From Paulinella micropora (Eukaryota; Cercozoa; Imbricatea; Euglyphida; Paulinellidae): 64,000 nt of DNA. The stretch spans positions 57,501 to 121,500 of the forward strand of contig WBZZ01006219.1 of NCBI GenBank assembly GCA_019918135.1, read 5' to 3'. Both the position numbers and the translations under genes were made by a program. This document shows positions 34,026-44,700 of the stretch, in pieces. The notes beneath the pieces were generated by a model. That model had not been told where the DNA came from. It did not search any database and worked only from the letters and a program-made list of their open reading frames with translations. The number at the start of each line of letters is the position of its first letter. Within the stretch, counting starts at the first letter, position 1.

Positions 34026-35612
34026 TCTTCTGGCAAAGTCCCAGGAAGCAAAAAGGGATCGAAAAAGGGAGCAAAGAAGGCGGCACCCAAGGTGGGAGCA
34101 AAAAGCCTCGCGCGAAAGCTGAGCTACAGCCCCGACAGGTTGTCTTGACTAGCGTTGCATCTATACCAAACATGCATGTGTGCGCAACAGCCAAGGTGAC
34201 GCACCCGCAGCTGAAGCTAAAGCTCCTGCTGCTAAGGAGGCTGCTTCTGCTGCAGAAGCCAAAGCTGCTGCTGCTGCTGCAGCAGCGCAGGATGGAAGCA
34301 CTGGCGAGACTGCAGTGTAATCATAATTATCTCGCCCTTCTGTCTGAGTGCGAATGGTATGCCAAACTGTAGGTTCGTGAATGACCAGCCCGAGAAGGGC
34401 GGCGCTCGCACCCTGGACGAAGTCCTCAAGGATTTGGGCGAGCTCAGCAAAATCAGCAGCGCGACCAAGGCTGGCCTCTTAGGCGCCGATGCTGTGTTGC
34501 GCTTGGATAATGATACGCCGCCGGGTCCGATCTTGAATGGGGAGGAGGATGACTAGCCTGCAATCGACGCTAGATTGCTCCAGGAAGACTCAGGTGCTGC
34601 GAGCAAGGGCATTCGAAATAGACTGATCCACCGTTGCCCGGGTCCCTTGTGAGTACGCGAGCTCAGGCCTTGCGCAAATCCAACTTGACGCAATATTACT
34701 ACAAATTTGCGCCCTCAGCGTCCCCCGAAGAGCAAAGGGACAAGATGAAAGCGTATGCAATTTGAACGCTTGTTTTCACTTATAAACATGATCTGCGCAG
34801 GCTGGTCATGGCGTACACCGTGCACGATGGCCCGGACGAGGCTGACGCGGAGGTTGCGTACTTTGGGTGGTTGCCTGAGGGGCAGTACTGGAGCAATCTC
34901 GGGCTCGACTTGGTGGTACGAAACGCAGCAATAAGTAGATATGTGCCATGCAACATGCTTTGTAGCTTGATTTCGTGGTAACCAAGCAAGTGCCTCCCGA
35001 AGTAGTCTTTTTGATCGGGTAAATATGCTCAGCTTGGTCCAATCTTGCATTAGTGATGTCTTGCGCAGGCCTGGTCGACAGCTGCTGCCAGAGAAGCCGG
35101 GCACACCTGCCCCCAAAGCGTTCAAGGTGTGGAAGCGCCAGCTTCTCCTCGCTGTGAGGGCTAAGGTCCCCGGAGAGGAGGGTAAAGTCATCGATGACCT
35201 GCGTTTCTGCGATGAAGAGGACATAGATCCCGTAGCCACCAAGGAGTATTGGGATGACCACCCGGGCGGGCCCACTAAGGAGTTCTTGCAGAAGGCCGTC
35301 GACGTGCTTGTGGAGCCGCACATTCGTTTCGCGAATGCACGAAACAGTGGCGTCGGGGGTGAGCAGAATGACAACCACTGGCATGGCGGTGGCGGCGGCG
35401 GTGGGAATGGCGGTGGCGGCCGCAATAATGGCATGTACGGCGGTTACGGAGGCCAGCAGCTGCCGGTAATTTGGCAGCCGGGCTATCATCAAGGTGCCAA
35501 CTGTCTTTCTGCTTATTTAGCCCATTGGCAGCAGCAGACAAGCGCATATTTGTCGCAGTCGCAGCAGCAGAGCACTTCTTTTATCAACTACATGGCCTCC
35601 CGCTTGGATTAG
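34026..35612 (+). CDS. Candidate spliced gene, Lys/Ala-rich start and Gly-rich end, unrecognised
   Basis: GC-rich sequence with credible splice sites inside AT-rich surroundings. Probable exons: 34026-34138 (SSGKVPGSKKGSKKGAKKAA, histone H1-like), 34191-34316 (Ala-rich, codon split AG/C), 34373-34556 (TLDEVLKDLGELSKISSATK, ending GEEDD and TAG). After that TAG the same frame stays open to a strong GTGAGT donor at 34649. Further exon-like blocks: about 34665-34752 (SNLTQYYYKFAPSASPEEQR), 34801-34915 (AYTVHDGPDEADAEVAYFGW), and 35069-35612 (WKRQLLLAVRAKVPGEEGK, then a Gly/Asn-rich and a Gln-rich tail to TAG). Whether this is one gene, two genes or a decaying one is unclear. No family recognised. 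Confidence 0.4.
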
Positions 35613-36011
35613 TGGGACGGGTGGCGGTATGGCGTCTGGTGCGGTGGCACGGAGTCCCGAGCGCACCTATTGCCCAGGCAACTTAGTTTTATTATTTTGT
35701 TTTGTTTTGATTGCATTTTCATGCGTTTTTGCTGCCGTAAGATTATGGTTTGTAAGAATAATAATATATTAACTTTGGCATGGACACGTGTTTGCGTTGT
35801 GCGGACTGATTTCGCGATGAGTTTGCGAACTGTTAGATGGTACTGCAGCGAAAATAAAAGTGAGTTTTCAACGCTAAAAATATATTAAATTTGCATTAAT
35901 ATTGTTGATTATTTGCCTTTAATGCATAATTAGCTTTCCGGCATTTATAACTTTAATATACGCAATCCGTATGACCTACGACTTTCCGGCCCCTGGTATT
36001 TTTCAGAGGGT
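35613..36011. other. 3' flank of candidate gene and right TIR
   Basis: AT-rich; AATAAA within AAAATAAAAGTG near 35853. The last ~26 bases are the right terminal inverted repeat. Confidence 0.5.
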
Positions 36012-36097
36012 CATGCATCTATGCATCTATGCATCTATGCATCTATGCATGTATGCACGTATGCATGTATGCATGCATGCATGTATGCATGTATGCA
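36012..36097. repeat. (ATGCATCT)n microsatellite, right part
   Basis: Continuation of the array that ends at 27642. Confidence 0.9.
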
Positions 36098-36138
36098 TAC
36101 TAATAATAATAATAATAATAATAATCATGATAATAATA

Positions 36139-36404
36139 GTGCTTCTCTGTCAATGGCTGATGCATTTCTGCACATGCGCCTCCATCGTCTCACCCGTGAG
36201 GGGAGTACGAAGAATTGACGATAAGCTCTAATGACACCCCCGCAAGGGCAGTTCCAACACTTCCAGACGGGCCGGTATGTTCAATGAAAATACTGATCCA
36301 GACGGATCGGTATGTTCAATGAAAATACTGGTGGCACCGACGGGAATCGAACTGGCGACAGGGCCCAGATGGTAGAACTTGACCACTGGGCTATCACGGT
36401 GTCC
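36139..36404 (-). mobile_element. SINE S1, complete, reverse
   Basis: Two internal motifs with the variant spacer GATCCAGACGGATCGG. Confidence 0.9.
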
Positions 36405-36441
<37 letters not shown>

Positions 36442-36448
36442 TAATAAT

Positions 36449-36693
36449 ACTGCTTCTCAGTCAATGGCGAATGCATTTCTGCACATGTGCCTCCATCGTC
36501 TCACCCGCGAGGAGAGTACGAAGATTTGACGATACGCTCTACTGACACCCCCGCAAGGCAGCTCCAAGCCTTCCAGACAGACCAATACTTTCAAAGAAAA
36601 TATCCTTTGAAAATACTGGCACCGACGGGAATCGAACTGGCGACAGGTCCCAGATGGTAGACATTAACAACTGGGCTATCGCGTCGCCACTTA
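36449..36693 (-). mobile_element. SINE S1, old diverged copy
   Basis: Many changes in both halves; the motif region is replaced by CTTTCAAAGAAAATATCC. A sister of the fragment at 56861-56969, so a separate older subfamily. Confidence 0.8.
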
Positions 36694-36747
36694 ATAATAA
36701 TAATAATAGTAATGATAATAAAAATAATGATAATCATGATAATAATA

Positions 36748-37013
36748 GTGCTTCTCTGTCAATGGCTGATGCATTTCTGCACATGCGCCTCCATCGTCTC
36801 ACCCGTGAGGGGAGTACGAAGAATTGACGATAGGCTGTAATGACACCCCCGCAAGGGCAGTTCCAACACTTCCAGACGGACCGGTATGTTCAATGAAAAT
36901 ACTAGTCCAGACGGACCGGTATGTTCAATGAAAATACTGGTGGCACCGACGGAAATCGAACTGGCGACAGGGCCCACATGGTAGAACTTGACCACTGGGC
37001 TATCACGGTGTCC
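36748..37013 (-). mobile_element. SINE S1, complete, reverse
   Basis: Two internal motifs, spacer AGTCCAGACGGACCGG. Confidence 0.9.
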
Positions 37014-37044
<31 letters not shown>

Positions 37045-37312
37045 GTGCTTCTCTGTCAATGGCTGATGCATTTCTGCACATGCGCCTCCATCGTCTCACC
37101 CGTGAGGGGAGTACGAAGAATTGACGATAAGCTCTAATGACACCCCCGCAAGGGCAGTTCCAACACTTCCAGACGGGCCGGTATGTTCAATGAAAATACT
37201 GGTCCAGAAATAGACCGGTATGTTCAATGAAAATACTGGTGGCACCGACGGGAATCGAACTGGCGACAGGGCCCAGATGGTAGAACTTGACCACTGGGCT
37301 ATCACGGTGTCC
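37045..37312 (-). mobile_element. SINE S1, complete, reverse
   Basis: Two internal motifs, spacer GTCCAGAAATAGACCGG, as in the copy at 23076. Confidence 0.92.
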
Positions 37313-37350
<38 letters not shown>

Positions 37351-37616
37351 GTGCTTCTCTGTCAATGGCTGATGCATTTCTGCACATGCGCCTCCATCGT
37401 CTCACCCGTGAGGGGAGTACGAAGAATTGACGATAAGCTCTAATGACACCCCCGCAAGGGCAGTTCCAACACTTCCAGACGGGCCGGTATGTTCAATGAA
37501 AATACTGATCCAGAAATAGACCGGTATGTTCAATGAAAATACTGGTGGCACCGACGGGAATCGAACTGGCGACAGGGCCCAGATGGTAGAACTTGACCAC
37601 TGGGCTATCACGGTGT
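37351..37616 (-). mobile_element. SINE S1, complete, reverse
   Basis: Two internal motifs; the first bases of the head are altered (ends CGGTGTGTAA instead of CGGTGTCC). Confidence 0.9.
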
Positions 37617-37619
37617 GTA

Positions 37620-37659
<40 letters not shown>

Positions 37660-37831
37660 GTGTATCTCCTGCCAATTGCTGCGCCAAAAGGCCATGTGCA
37701 TCCAGTCCTCCATTCCATAAGGAAAGTCTCCACACCAATCGGTGGAATAAAGGAAGTGACGGCATAGAACATTACTCTAGGAGCTTTATACCAATCAGCC
37801 CATGGAAAGGACCGATGGCCTATGTACTCCC
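37660..37831 (-). mobile_element. Retroelement family S2, reverse
   Basis: Complete, from GTGTATCTCCTGCC to the GGGAGTACAT start; flanked by (TAA)n arrays. Confidence 0.82.
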
Positions 37832-37890
<59 letters not shown>

Positions 37891-37892
<2 letters not shown>

Positions 37893-38082
37893 CCCCCCCT
37901 CCCCCCCCGCATGTGCGCACCCCTGTCGGAGTAAGTCATGGTTTGTGGGAACGAGGAGGAATTTTGAGCTCCTATTTGCATCGTAGGTAGCCCCAGGCAT
38001 GATGTTGATGCTGATGTAAATGTATTTGGAATAGGCACAAATAGATTCCTTAGGACAGTGTCCCAAATATCAACCAACCCCC
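37891..38082 (-). repeat. Single S6 unit, reverse
   Basis: One unit of the 32951-33998 satellite in reverse, bordered by C-runs at both ends and directly adjoining S5. Confidence 0.8.
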
Positions 38083-38089
38083 CTCCCCC

Positions 38090-38400
38090 TCCGGGTCAGG
38101 AACGGGCCCGGGACGGGTTCCGGGAGGTGTCACCGAGGGTGTCCCGGGACGGGTGACGGTCGACAGCTGATCCTGATAACATATTTGTAATGAATCCTGA
38201 AAGTATGGGTTCCGAGACGGGTCAGAAACGGGTGTGCGACGGGTTTCGGGAGGGGTTCCGGGAGGGTTCACCGAGGGTGTTCCGGGACGGGTGACGGTCG
38301 ACAGCTGATCCTGATTACATATTTTAATGAATCCTGAAAGGACGTTCCGGGACGGGTCAAGAACGGGTCCGGGACGGGTTTCAGGACGGTTCACCGAGGA
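38090..38400. repeat. S5 repeat, two units
   Basis: GGGACGGGT/TTCGGGAGG-type short repeats with GGTCGACAGCTGATCCTGAT at about 38158 and 38299, each followed by an AATCCTGAAAG stretch. Continues into GGACATGT repeats at 38400-38445. Confidence 0.8.
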
Positions 38401-39363
38401 CATGTGACGGACATGTTCGGACATGTCCCGGACATGTCCCCGAGGAGTTTGAAATGACCCCCCTTTGGATATGTCATTTGTATTCTGAATCTCGTCCATT
38501 CACGTTGTAGTGGATTCGGGTTGTACCTATATGGATGAACTCCGTCCTGCTGACTTGTCCGTCCACTCGATGGGTGGATATGATCCCTGCCTTTTCGTGA
38601 CTTTGCTTTAGCCTTGGTGGCTATGGCTAGTACTTTTTTTTTTAAGTCAAGTGTCCACGTTACGGTTATATATTATTATGGACTTGAAAGATTCTTTGCT
38701 TTACATTTTCTTTACTGTTTCTCATGCACATATTTTTGTTGTGTCTGTGTGACTTTTTGGCTTCTTGTGATACCCCTGCGGGAAGCGCTTGCAAAATTTT
38801 CTTTTCATAGATTTTTTCTTTTGTAACTGATATCAAGTTCAAGGGGGGGTATTAGACCACAATGATACCTTGTTTCCTATACATTTCCTTCAGTTTAGAT
38901 CTTGATTTCAAGTTACACTACTTTGTATTTTTACATATCATTTCCTTTTTACTATGGTATAATATTATTTTATGGATGCCACTTTTTCCTACTTACTTCC
39001 TTTATTTCGGCAATATCTCATAAGTTATTAAAAGAGTTCCACGAACTTGCTGCGGCTATTGGTAAGGACTTCATTTCCATTTATTGAAGTACTTCATTCA
39101 ATATTTGACTTTATTAACTATATCCGCATTCGTTTCTCTCTATAGGAACGTTCTGAGATCTTTCTCTGCTTATATTCTAAAGTACGTAGGTTTGTAGTGT
39201 TCGAGTCATTAAATCTATCTTGGTAAATTACCAACGCGGGACAAGTAACAGTACTCTGTCAGAAAATTTTTAGATTTAATACTCACTACTAACAGTCGTC
39301 ATGTTTCTGGCGGGATTAATTAGGTCTTCCGTTTCTATGATTGGTGGTGGTGGTGGGTGTAAT
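38401..39363. other. Unassigned AT-rich DNA
   Basis: Contains an isolated plus-strand polypurine run CAAGGGGGGG at about 38841 followed by TATTAGACC, which could be an LTR junction but has no partner here. No gene seen. Confidence 0.4.
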
Positions 39364-39880
39364 CTAGGGGGCATTGGGAAATACCTCCTCTCGGATTTTT
39401 GCTAATTGGTTTGCTTGGTCTTGTAATATATTAAGTAAAAGTTTATTTTCTTTTTCTAAATGATTGATTGCATCAATAGATGTAATCACCTTTTCGGCCA
39501 CATGTTGAAAAGCACTGACCAATATTGGAATAAAACTTATATGATACTCCTTCAAAGTTTCCTTCACCATCATCTGCTTTCATTCCGCTATCTGATACAA
39601 ACTCTGGAAATATTTTTTAACTTCATCCGCAATAAAACCACAATTCTTTTTTTCTTTCTTTTCATCAGATTTCCAATAGAATGAACAGCAGTTTAATTTC
39701 ATTAATTTCTCGCAACATTCGCCACATTCTAATTTCATTAATTTCTCGCAACATTCGCCACATTCTAATGTTTTAATATCAGATTTTAGTCTCTTGTCAG
39801 AAGAACTAGACCAAGTGTTCGCCCCCGTATTAATATAAACATAACCTCCCGAAGGCAGTAATATATTAATAATATCCGGT
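39364..39880 (-). pseudogene. Fossil peptidase S74 intramolecular-chaperone domain
   Basis: The minus strand carries the hallmarks of the S74 (endosialidase-type) self-cleaving trimerisation domain in order: SSSDKRLKSDIKTLE at the cleavage site, then GFIADEVKKYF, then ISFIPILVSAFQHVAEKVIT and a terminal coiled coil (AINHLEKENKLLLNILQDQA). A short block (LECGECCEKLMK) is tandemly duplicated after the first motif. S74 domains are best known from phage and large-virus fibre proteins and from eukaryotic MYRF. It is isolated, in AT-rich DNA next to a Copia LTR, and looks broken. Viral origin is inference. Confidence 0.75.
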
Positions 39881-40069
39881 CACCTAACAATGGCAGACAC
39901 TTTCTATGTTCCCAAGATTACGAGAACTGATTACCCTTTAATAATCAAAATCAAATATAAAACACTTCAAGTCATATCCTATATTGCCTATATCAATAAT
40001 CCTTAATGCCAATAATATTAATTACCGGACCGGACTAGGAATTACTTAATACGATACAGAAATGTATCA
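39881..40069 (-). repeat. Probable 3' LTR start of the Copia fragment
   Basis: On the minus strand a polypurine tract AAAGGGGAGCA (40070-40080) is followed by TGATACATTTCTG, a typical Copia LTR start with a small GATACA palindrome. The left end of the LTR is not defined. Confidence 0.4.
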
Positions 40070-41718
40070 CTGCTCCCCTTTAAGTCCTATATTAACAGCT
40101 AGTTAAGGTCCGAATAAAACTTCCAGTACAAAAGTCTTATTTTGGTTTCATGCAGGAAGAAACGGGTATCCACCGTCTTCAATCATTTAACAAACGTACT
40201 GTTACGGATTACATCACGCTTCTCCTTGAACGGGCGAAGACTCTTCGGCTTCGTGTTGATGTCAGCCGAATTCTCCGCATCACGAATATGGAATACCTTC
40301 ACGTTTCCCTCCTTCACCTCGTGGTTGATATGAGCCAACTTAACCTCCAAGTGTCGTTGACGTCTCGAAAAGATATTAGTGTTAGCCCCCAAAACCGTTG
40401 CCGAGTTATCAATATGGATCGTAGGAGGCTCCTCTGCCAAACCCTTCAGCAGTACGTTCGAATCATGCACAGGCATCTCCTTGAGGAAATTGTGAATAGA
40501 CTTACTCACATTAATGATCGTTGACAAACACCTTGACTCGGCTTCATTGGTCGAGGTTGAAGGAACACGCTGCCTCTCCGAATACGATGCAATGACACCA
40601 CCCGCCAGCGTGGCCAGGCCCCCCGACCTCGACCGATAATCCCACCCCGAGGCGTACGAAGCATCCCCAAACGCGATGACGCTCTTATTCCCATCTGACA
40701 CATAGTGCAGCCCTTGCTCCTCCTGACCGACGATGTAACGCAGAAGCCACTCCGCCGCACAGTAGTCGAACAGATCGCGCTTGGATTGAAACTCGGCCAG
40801 GCGAGACAAGGGCCCAACAATCTCCCACAAGACTGCCCTCACCCAACCCAAGTCTCCACAGATTTTCGGCAGCTCATACTTGCTCAACTCTGACTGCTTT
40901 GACTCCCCTCGAGTAGCAAGCCACGGCGTACCAACCGGAGTCCATTCCTTACCATCTGCGCGCCCTGCAGGTGACCAACGTATGAAACGCCCTTCGTCAT
41001 CCTCCCATTGCGTAAGATCCCGCCCCAGGATTTCACAAATAGTTTTGTTTACAGTAATGGTGCCCTGACGCGCCCTCAGCCGCCCCCAGAACCAATCCGA
41101 AAACTCGTCCGATGGAGGAGCCAAAACATAATCGTCCACATGCGTTGTTGCCATAGCAGTCAACTTGGTTTTGCTGTCAACCATCGCGAACACACAGGGG
41201 TCGTAAGGGTTGGGATTCATCCCAATCGACGCGTAAAAGGGATCAACACACTCGTACCAATACAAGTTGGCCGAATCCCTCAACCCGTTGACTCCAGCCC
41301 ATACTTCATAGATATACCCCGGTGGGTTGTAGAAACCAGGAAGCCTAATGTAAAGAGGCTTATCACGCCGTGCCTTGAGGAAGGCCGACACATCATCCCC
41401 ATTCTGCAATCGCAGACGCTGCAAAGTTGAAATCGCAAAGAAACAACGCAACGCGTGCTCATCCGGGGTAGGCATTGACGTAGGACCACAATCAACACCA
41501 GGACGCTTCTGACATCCCTTCGCCGCCACACGAGACTTCTGCTCGATGCATTCCCCATCCTCGTACTTGTCGAAATCCGCAAACCGGACACCAACCACCT
41601 TCGTTCCCTTCGGCACAGCATCCTTTTACGAACCAATCGTAACGCGTCCAAATCAAAATGCTTCTGGATGTCCTTCAATCTGGACTCCACAAACCGTTCC
41701 GACTGTTTGGCCTCCTTA
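40069..41718 (-). mobile_element. Ty1/Copia LTR retrotransposon fragment
   Basis: The minus strand encodes Copia-type reverse transcriptase and RNase H. RT palm THVDDYVLAPPSD lies near 41135, and RNase H has GDASYASGWDYRSRSGGLAT near 40650 and ENSADINTKPKSL near 40225. Only the 3' part of pol is left. On its upstream side it stops abruptly against the second Ty3 copy. The pol segment that remains is largely open, so the insertion is probably not very old, but the element as a whole is truncated. Confidence 0.92.
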
Positions 41719-44700
41719 ACAAGCGGAAGCTCAGAGACCTCGACAAGTTGAAACTGATACCGCAAGCATTCACATGCTTTGATGGTTTTTACACCCGTAA
41801 AGCTCCTTTGCAATACGCGAGACTCATTGACATGCTGGTGGAGCTCGGTAAAGATGATGAGCCGGACACGGTCACGTATGAAAAGACGGGCCTAGATGAT
41901 GTCTCGGAAGAGGACTTAGGTTTGGAGGAGGACAGAGAACCCCTCAAGCAACATAAGCACATGTCTGATGAAGATTTTCAAGCGGCGGCGCGGAAAATAT
42001 TGGAAGAAGGAGTAGGCACGGAGAAGGAGAAGGAGCTTTTAAAAACCAAATTAGAGGCGAACAAGGAAATTTTTGATCCTCCACATGCAGGTGGTGTCAA
42101 GCCTGAAGATTTCACTGCGGTTATTTACAAAATACCGGGTGCGGAGCCGTCACCGGCACCACGAAGGGCGAATTTGAGTATACATGAGGCAAAAATAGCA
42201 GAGGAGCTAGCAAGACAGCTGCTCAATGAGGACTTTATTGAGAGATCAACATCTCCAATAGTCTCACAACCGAGAATAGTGCCGAAGCCAGGAGGAGAAT
42301 GGCGCCTGACAGTTAACTATGCTCGTCTTAACAAGGTGCTGGAGGAAGAGAGAAATCCTCTCCCGACATTAGAAGAAGGAAGGAGAGTACTGCGGAATGC
42401 AAATTCTATTCGGTCATTGACCTTAAGAATGGCTTCTGGCAGATACCACTGGAGGAAAAGTCCAGATGGCTGACGGCGTTTGTGGTGGGTATGGAAATAT
42501 ACCAATGGAAAGTGCTTCCGATGGGCCTCAAGCAAGCCCCAGGACTTTTCCAGAAGGCGATGCAAAAGATGTTGAGCAGTCAGTACGATGATTTGTCTGA
42601 CGGAGGCTTCATGAGAAGGCGGGGACAGAAGGCGGGAGAATATGCATTTTGCTATATCGATGACATTATCGTATACTCTAACACAATGGAGGAGCATATC
42701 GATCATTTGTCCGATATATTCAGGCGCATCGGAGCTTTTGGTCTGAAGTGCAATCTAAAGAAGTGTCAACTTGCCAAGACGAGTGTGACATACTTAGGGT
42801 ACGAGATCTCCCATAATCGAGTCTCGATATCCAAAGAGAAGAGGGAGGAGATTATGAATCGACCGATACCAAAGAACCGCACTGAATTGCACTCATTCCT
42901 TGCGATGGCGCAATACTATAGCCAGTTTATACCCGATTGGGGTGCAACACGGGCTAAGTTGGAGAAAATGATAGATTTTGGAGACTTTGAGAAGTGGGGC
43001 GAAGAGGCTTTGCAAGCGTTTCATGCGCTCAAAGATCTTATTTATAAAGACCCGAAAGACGGAGGACTGGTGTTAACGATGCCCGACTTTACGAAACAAT
43101 TCGTAGTCGATACAGACGCATCTAAGTTTGCGATTGGGGCTGTGTTACAACAAGAGGATGAGGAGAAGAAATTACGCCCAATCATGTTTATTAGTAGGAA
43201 GTTGTGTGCGGCGGAGAGAAACTATTGCACAAGGCAAAGAGAGGCGTTAGCGGTGGTGTGGGCCCTCAAGAGGCTCAGAGAGTATTTGTGGGGAGGACCT
43301 CAATTTACTGTCAGAACTGATCATCATAACCTGTTATGGTTGATGAATCATGAACAGACTGGACGGCTGGCGCGGTGGCAAGCGTTCTTGTCTTGTTTCG
43401 ATTTTACAATGGTCCATCTACCGGGAAAGCGAAATGTGGTCGCTGATAGCCTCTCTAGGCTAGAGTTTAACTCAGAAGTATCGGCGTTGGTGTCCACGGT
43501 GGAGATGGAAGACTTGTCCACTGACAAGGTGTATGAGGTCAGCCACATTGAGGCGATGGAGATGGCGAGTGGAGTCCGATATGACCGCACAGGTCTACGG
43601 TACAGTCCACAAGGCCCAGATCACGTGATATGTTGTGAGCTACATACCCAGGAGGACGCTGAGTGGTCCTATGAGGCATATGAGAATGCGAAGGCGAACA
43701 TAAGAGAGGAAGAGGAGACGCAGGATGTTTATGCGGAGCCTCCTCAAGAGCGGAGAAGTGACCTAGACGATGACCCGGAAAGAATCGGGATACGGCTAGA
43801 AGATGGTACTATCCATATAGCCTCGCCTACCGCATGGAGGCAACAACAGGCTCAAGATCCGGAGTTTAAGGAACTCATACAGTTATATCAGAACCCGGAT
43901 GAGCTGAAGATGACGAAAGCGATCAAAGATCAGATGAAGGAGATGGGATGGAGAGAGGGTCTACTGTGGTACAAGGGCCTTCACGGTCGCTATGCGTCAC
44001 AGCCGGACAAATGGACCCTTTGGGTACCGGAGAGTCTGAGACGATTTATATTTGTCGCAGCCCACAATTGCCCACTTTTGGCGCATCCGGGTCGACAACG
44101 AACTCACATGTTCGTAGCGAGGCGATTCTGATGGAAGAAGATGAAGGAGGAGATAGATCAGGCGGTGGATGCATGCATCCCGTGCAAGATAAACAAAACA
44201 CCACTGAAGGCAAATTTCGGCCTGATTGGCGAATTTCCTCTTCACATTGATCATGTGGGACCTTTCCCAGAATCGAAGGATGGTTACAATACCTCCTCAC
44301 GGCTATTGACAGAGCCACCAACTATGTGTGGATCATCCCTGTCAAAGACGTTACCGGCAAGACGACGGCCGAGGCGCTGATCGATAGGATCATCTCACAG
44401 ATCGGAGTACCAAGAAAGATATGTTCTGATCGAGGCTCGGACTTTAATAACGAGGTCATCGACAAACTATCTAAGTATTGCGGGATGAAATGGCAATATG
44501 TTACTGCCTATAACCCGCGAGCAAATGGGAAAATCGAGCGGGTACACAGACCCCTCAAAGCCTCACTAAAGATGTATTGCACGAAGAAGGAGAATCAAAG
44601 AGCATGGGTCGAGGCAGCACCATCACTTGCGGTTGCAATGAACTGTCTACCCTCTACGGCGTTAGGAGGCTCGAAGAGCTCAGTCTCGCCATATCAGTTA

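Larger units (their letters stand above)
27643..36011. mobile_element. Candidate TIR-bounded element, 8.4 kb
   Basis: The left end ACACTCTGAAAAATACCAGT and the right end (reverse complement) ACCCTCTGAAAAATACCAGG match over the first ~26 bases at all but two positions, with weaker similarity for ~70 bp. Both flanks are the same ATGCATCT microsatellite, as expected if a mobile segment landed in it. Inside: AT-rich ends, two satellites and a candidate spliced gene. I see no recognised transposase, so it could be a non-autonomous or novel DNA transposon. A target duplication cannot be read inside a microsatellite. Confidence 0.55.

Noticed and set aside
38841-38870. Second LTR element from an isolated polypurine run and TATTAGACC
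   Set aside because: No matching LTR, primer site or coding remains nearby.
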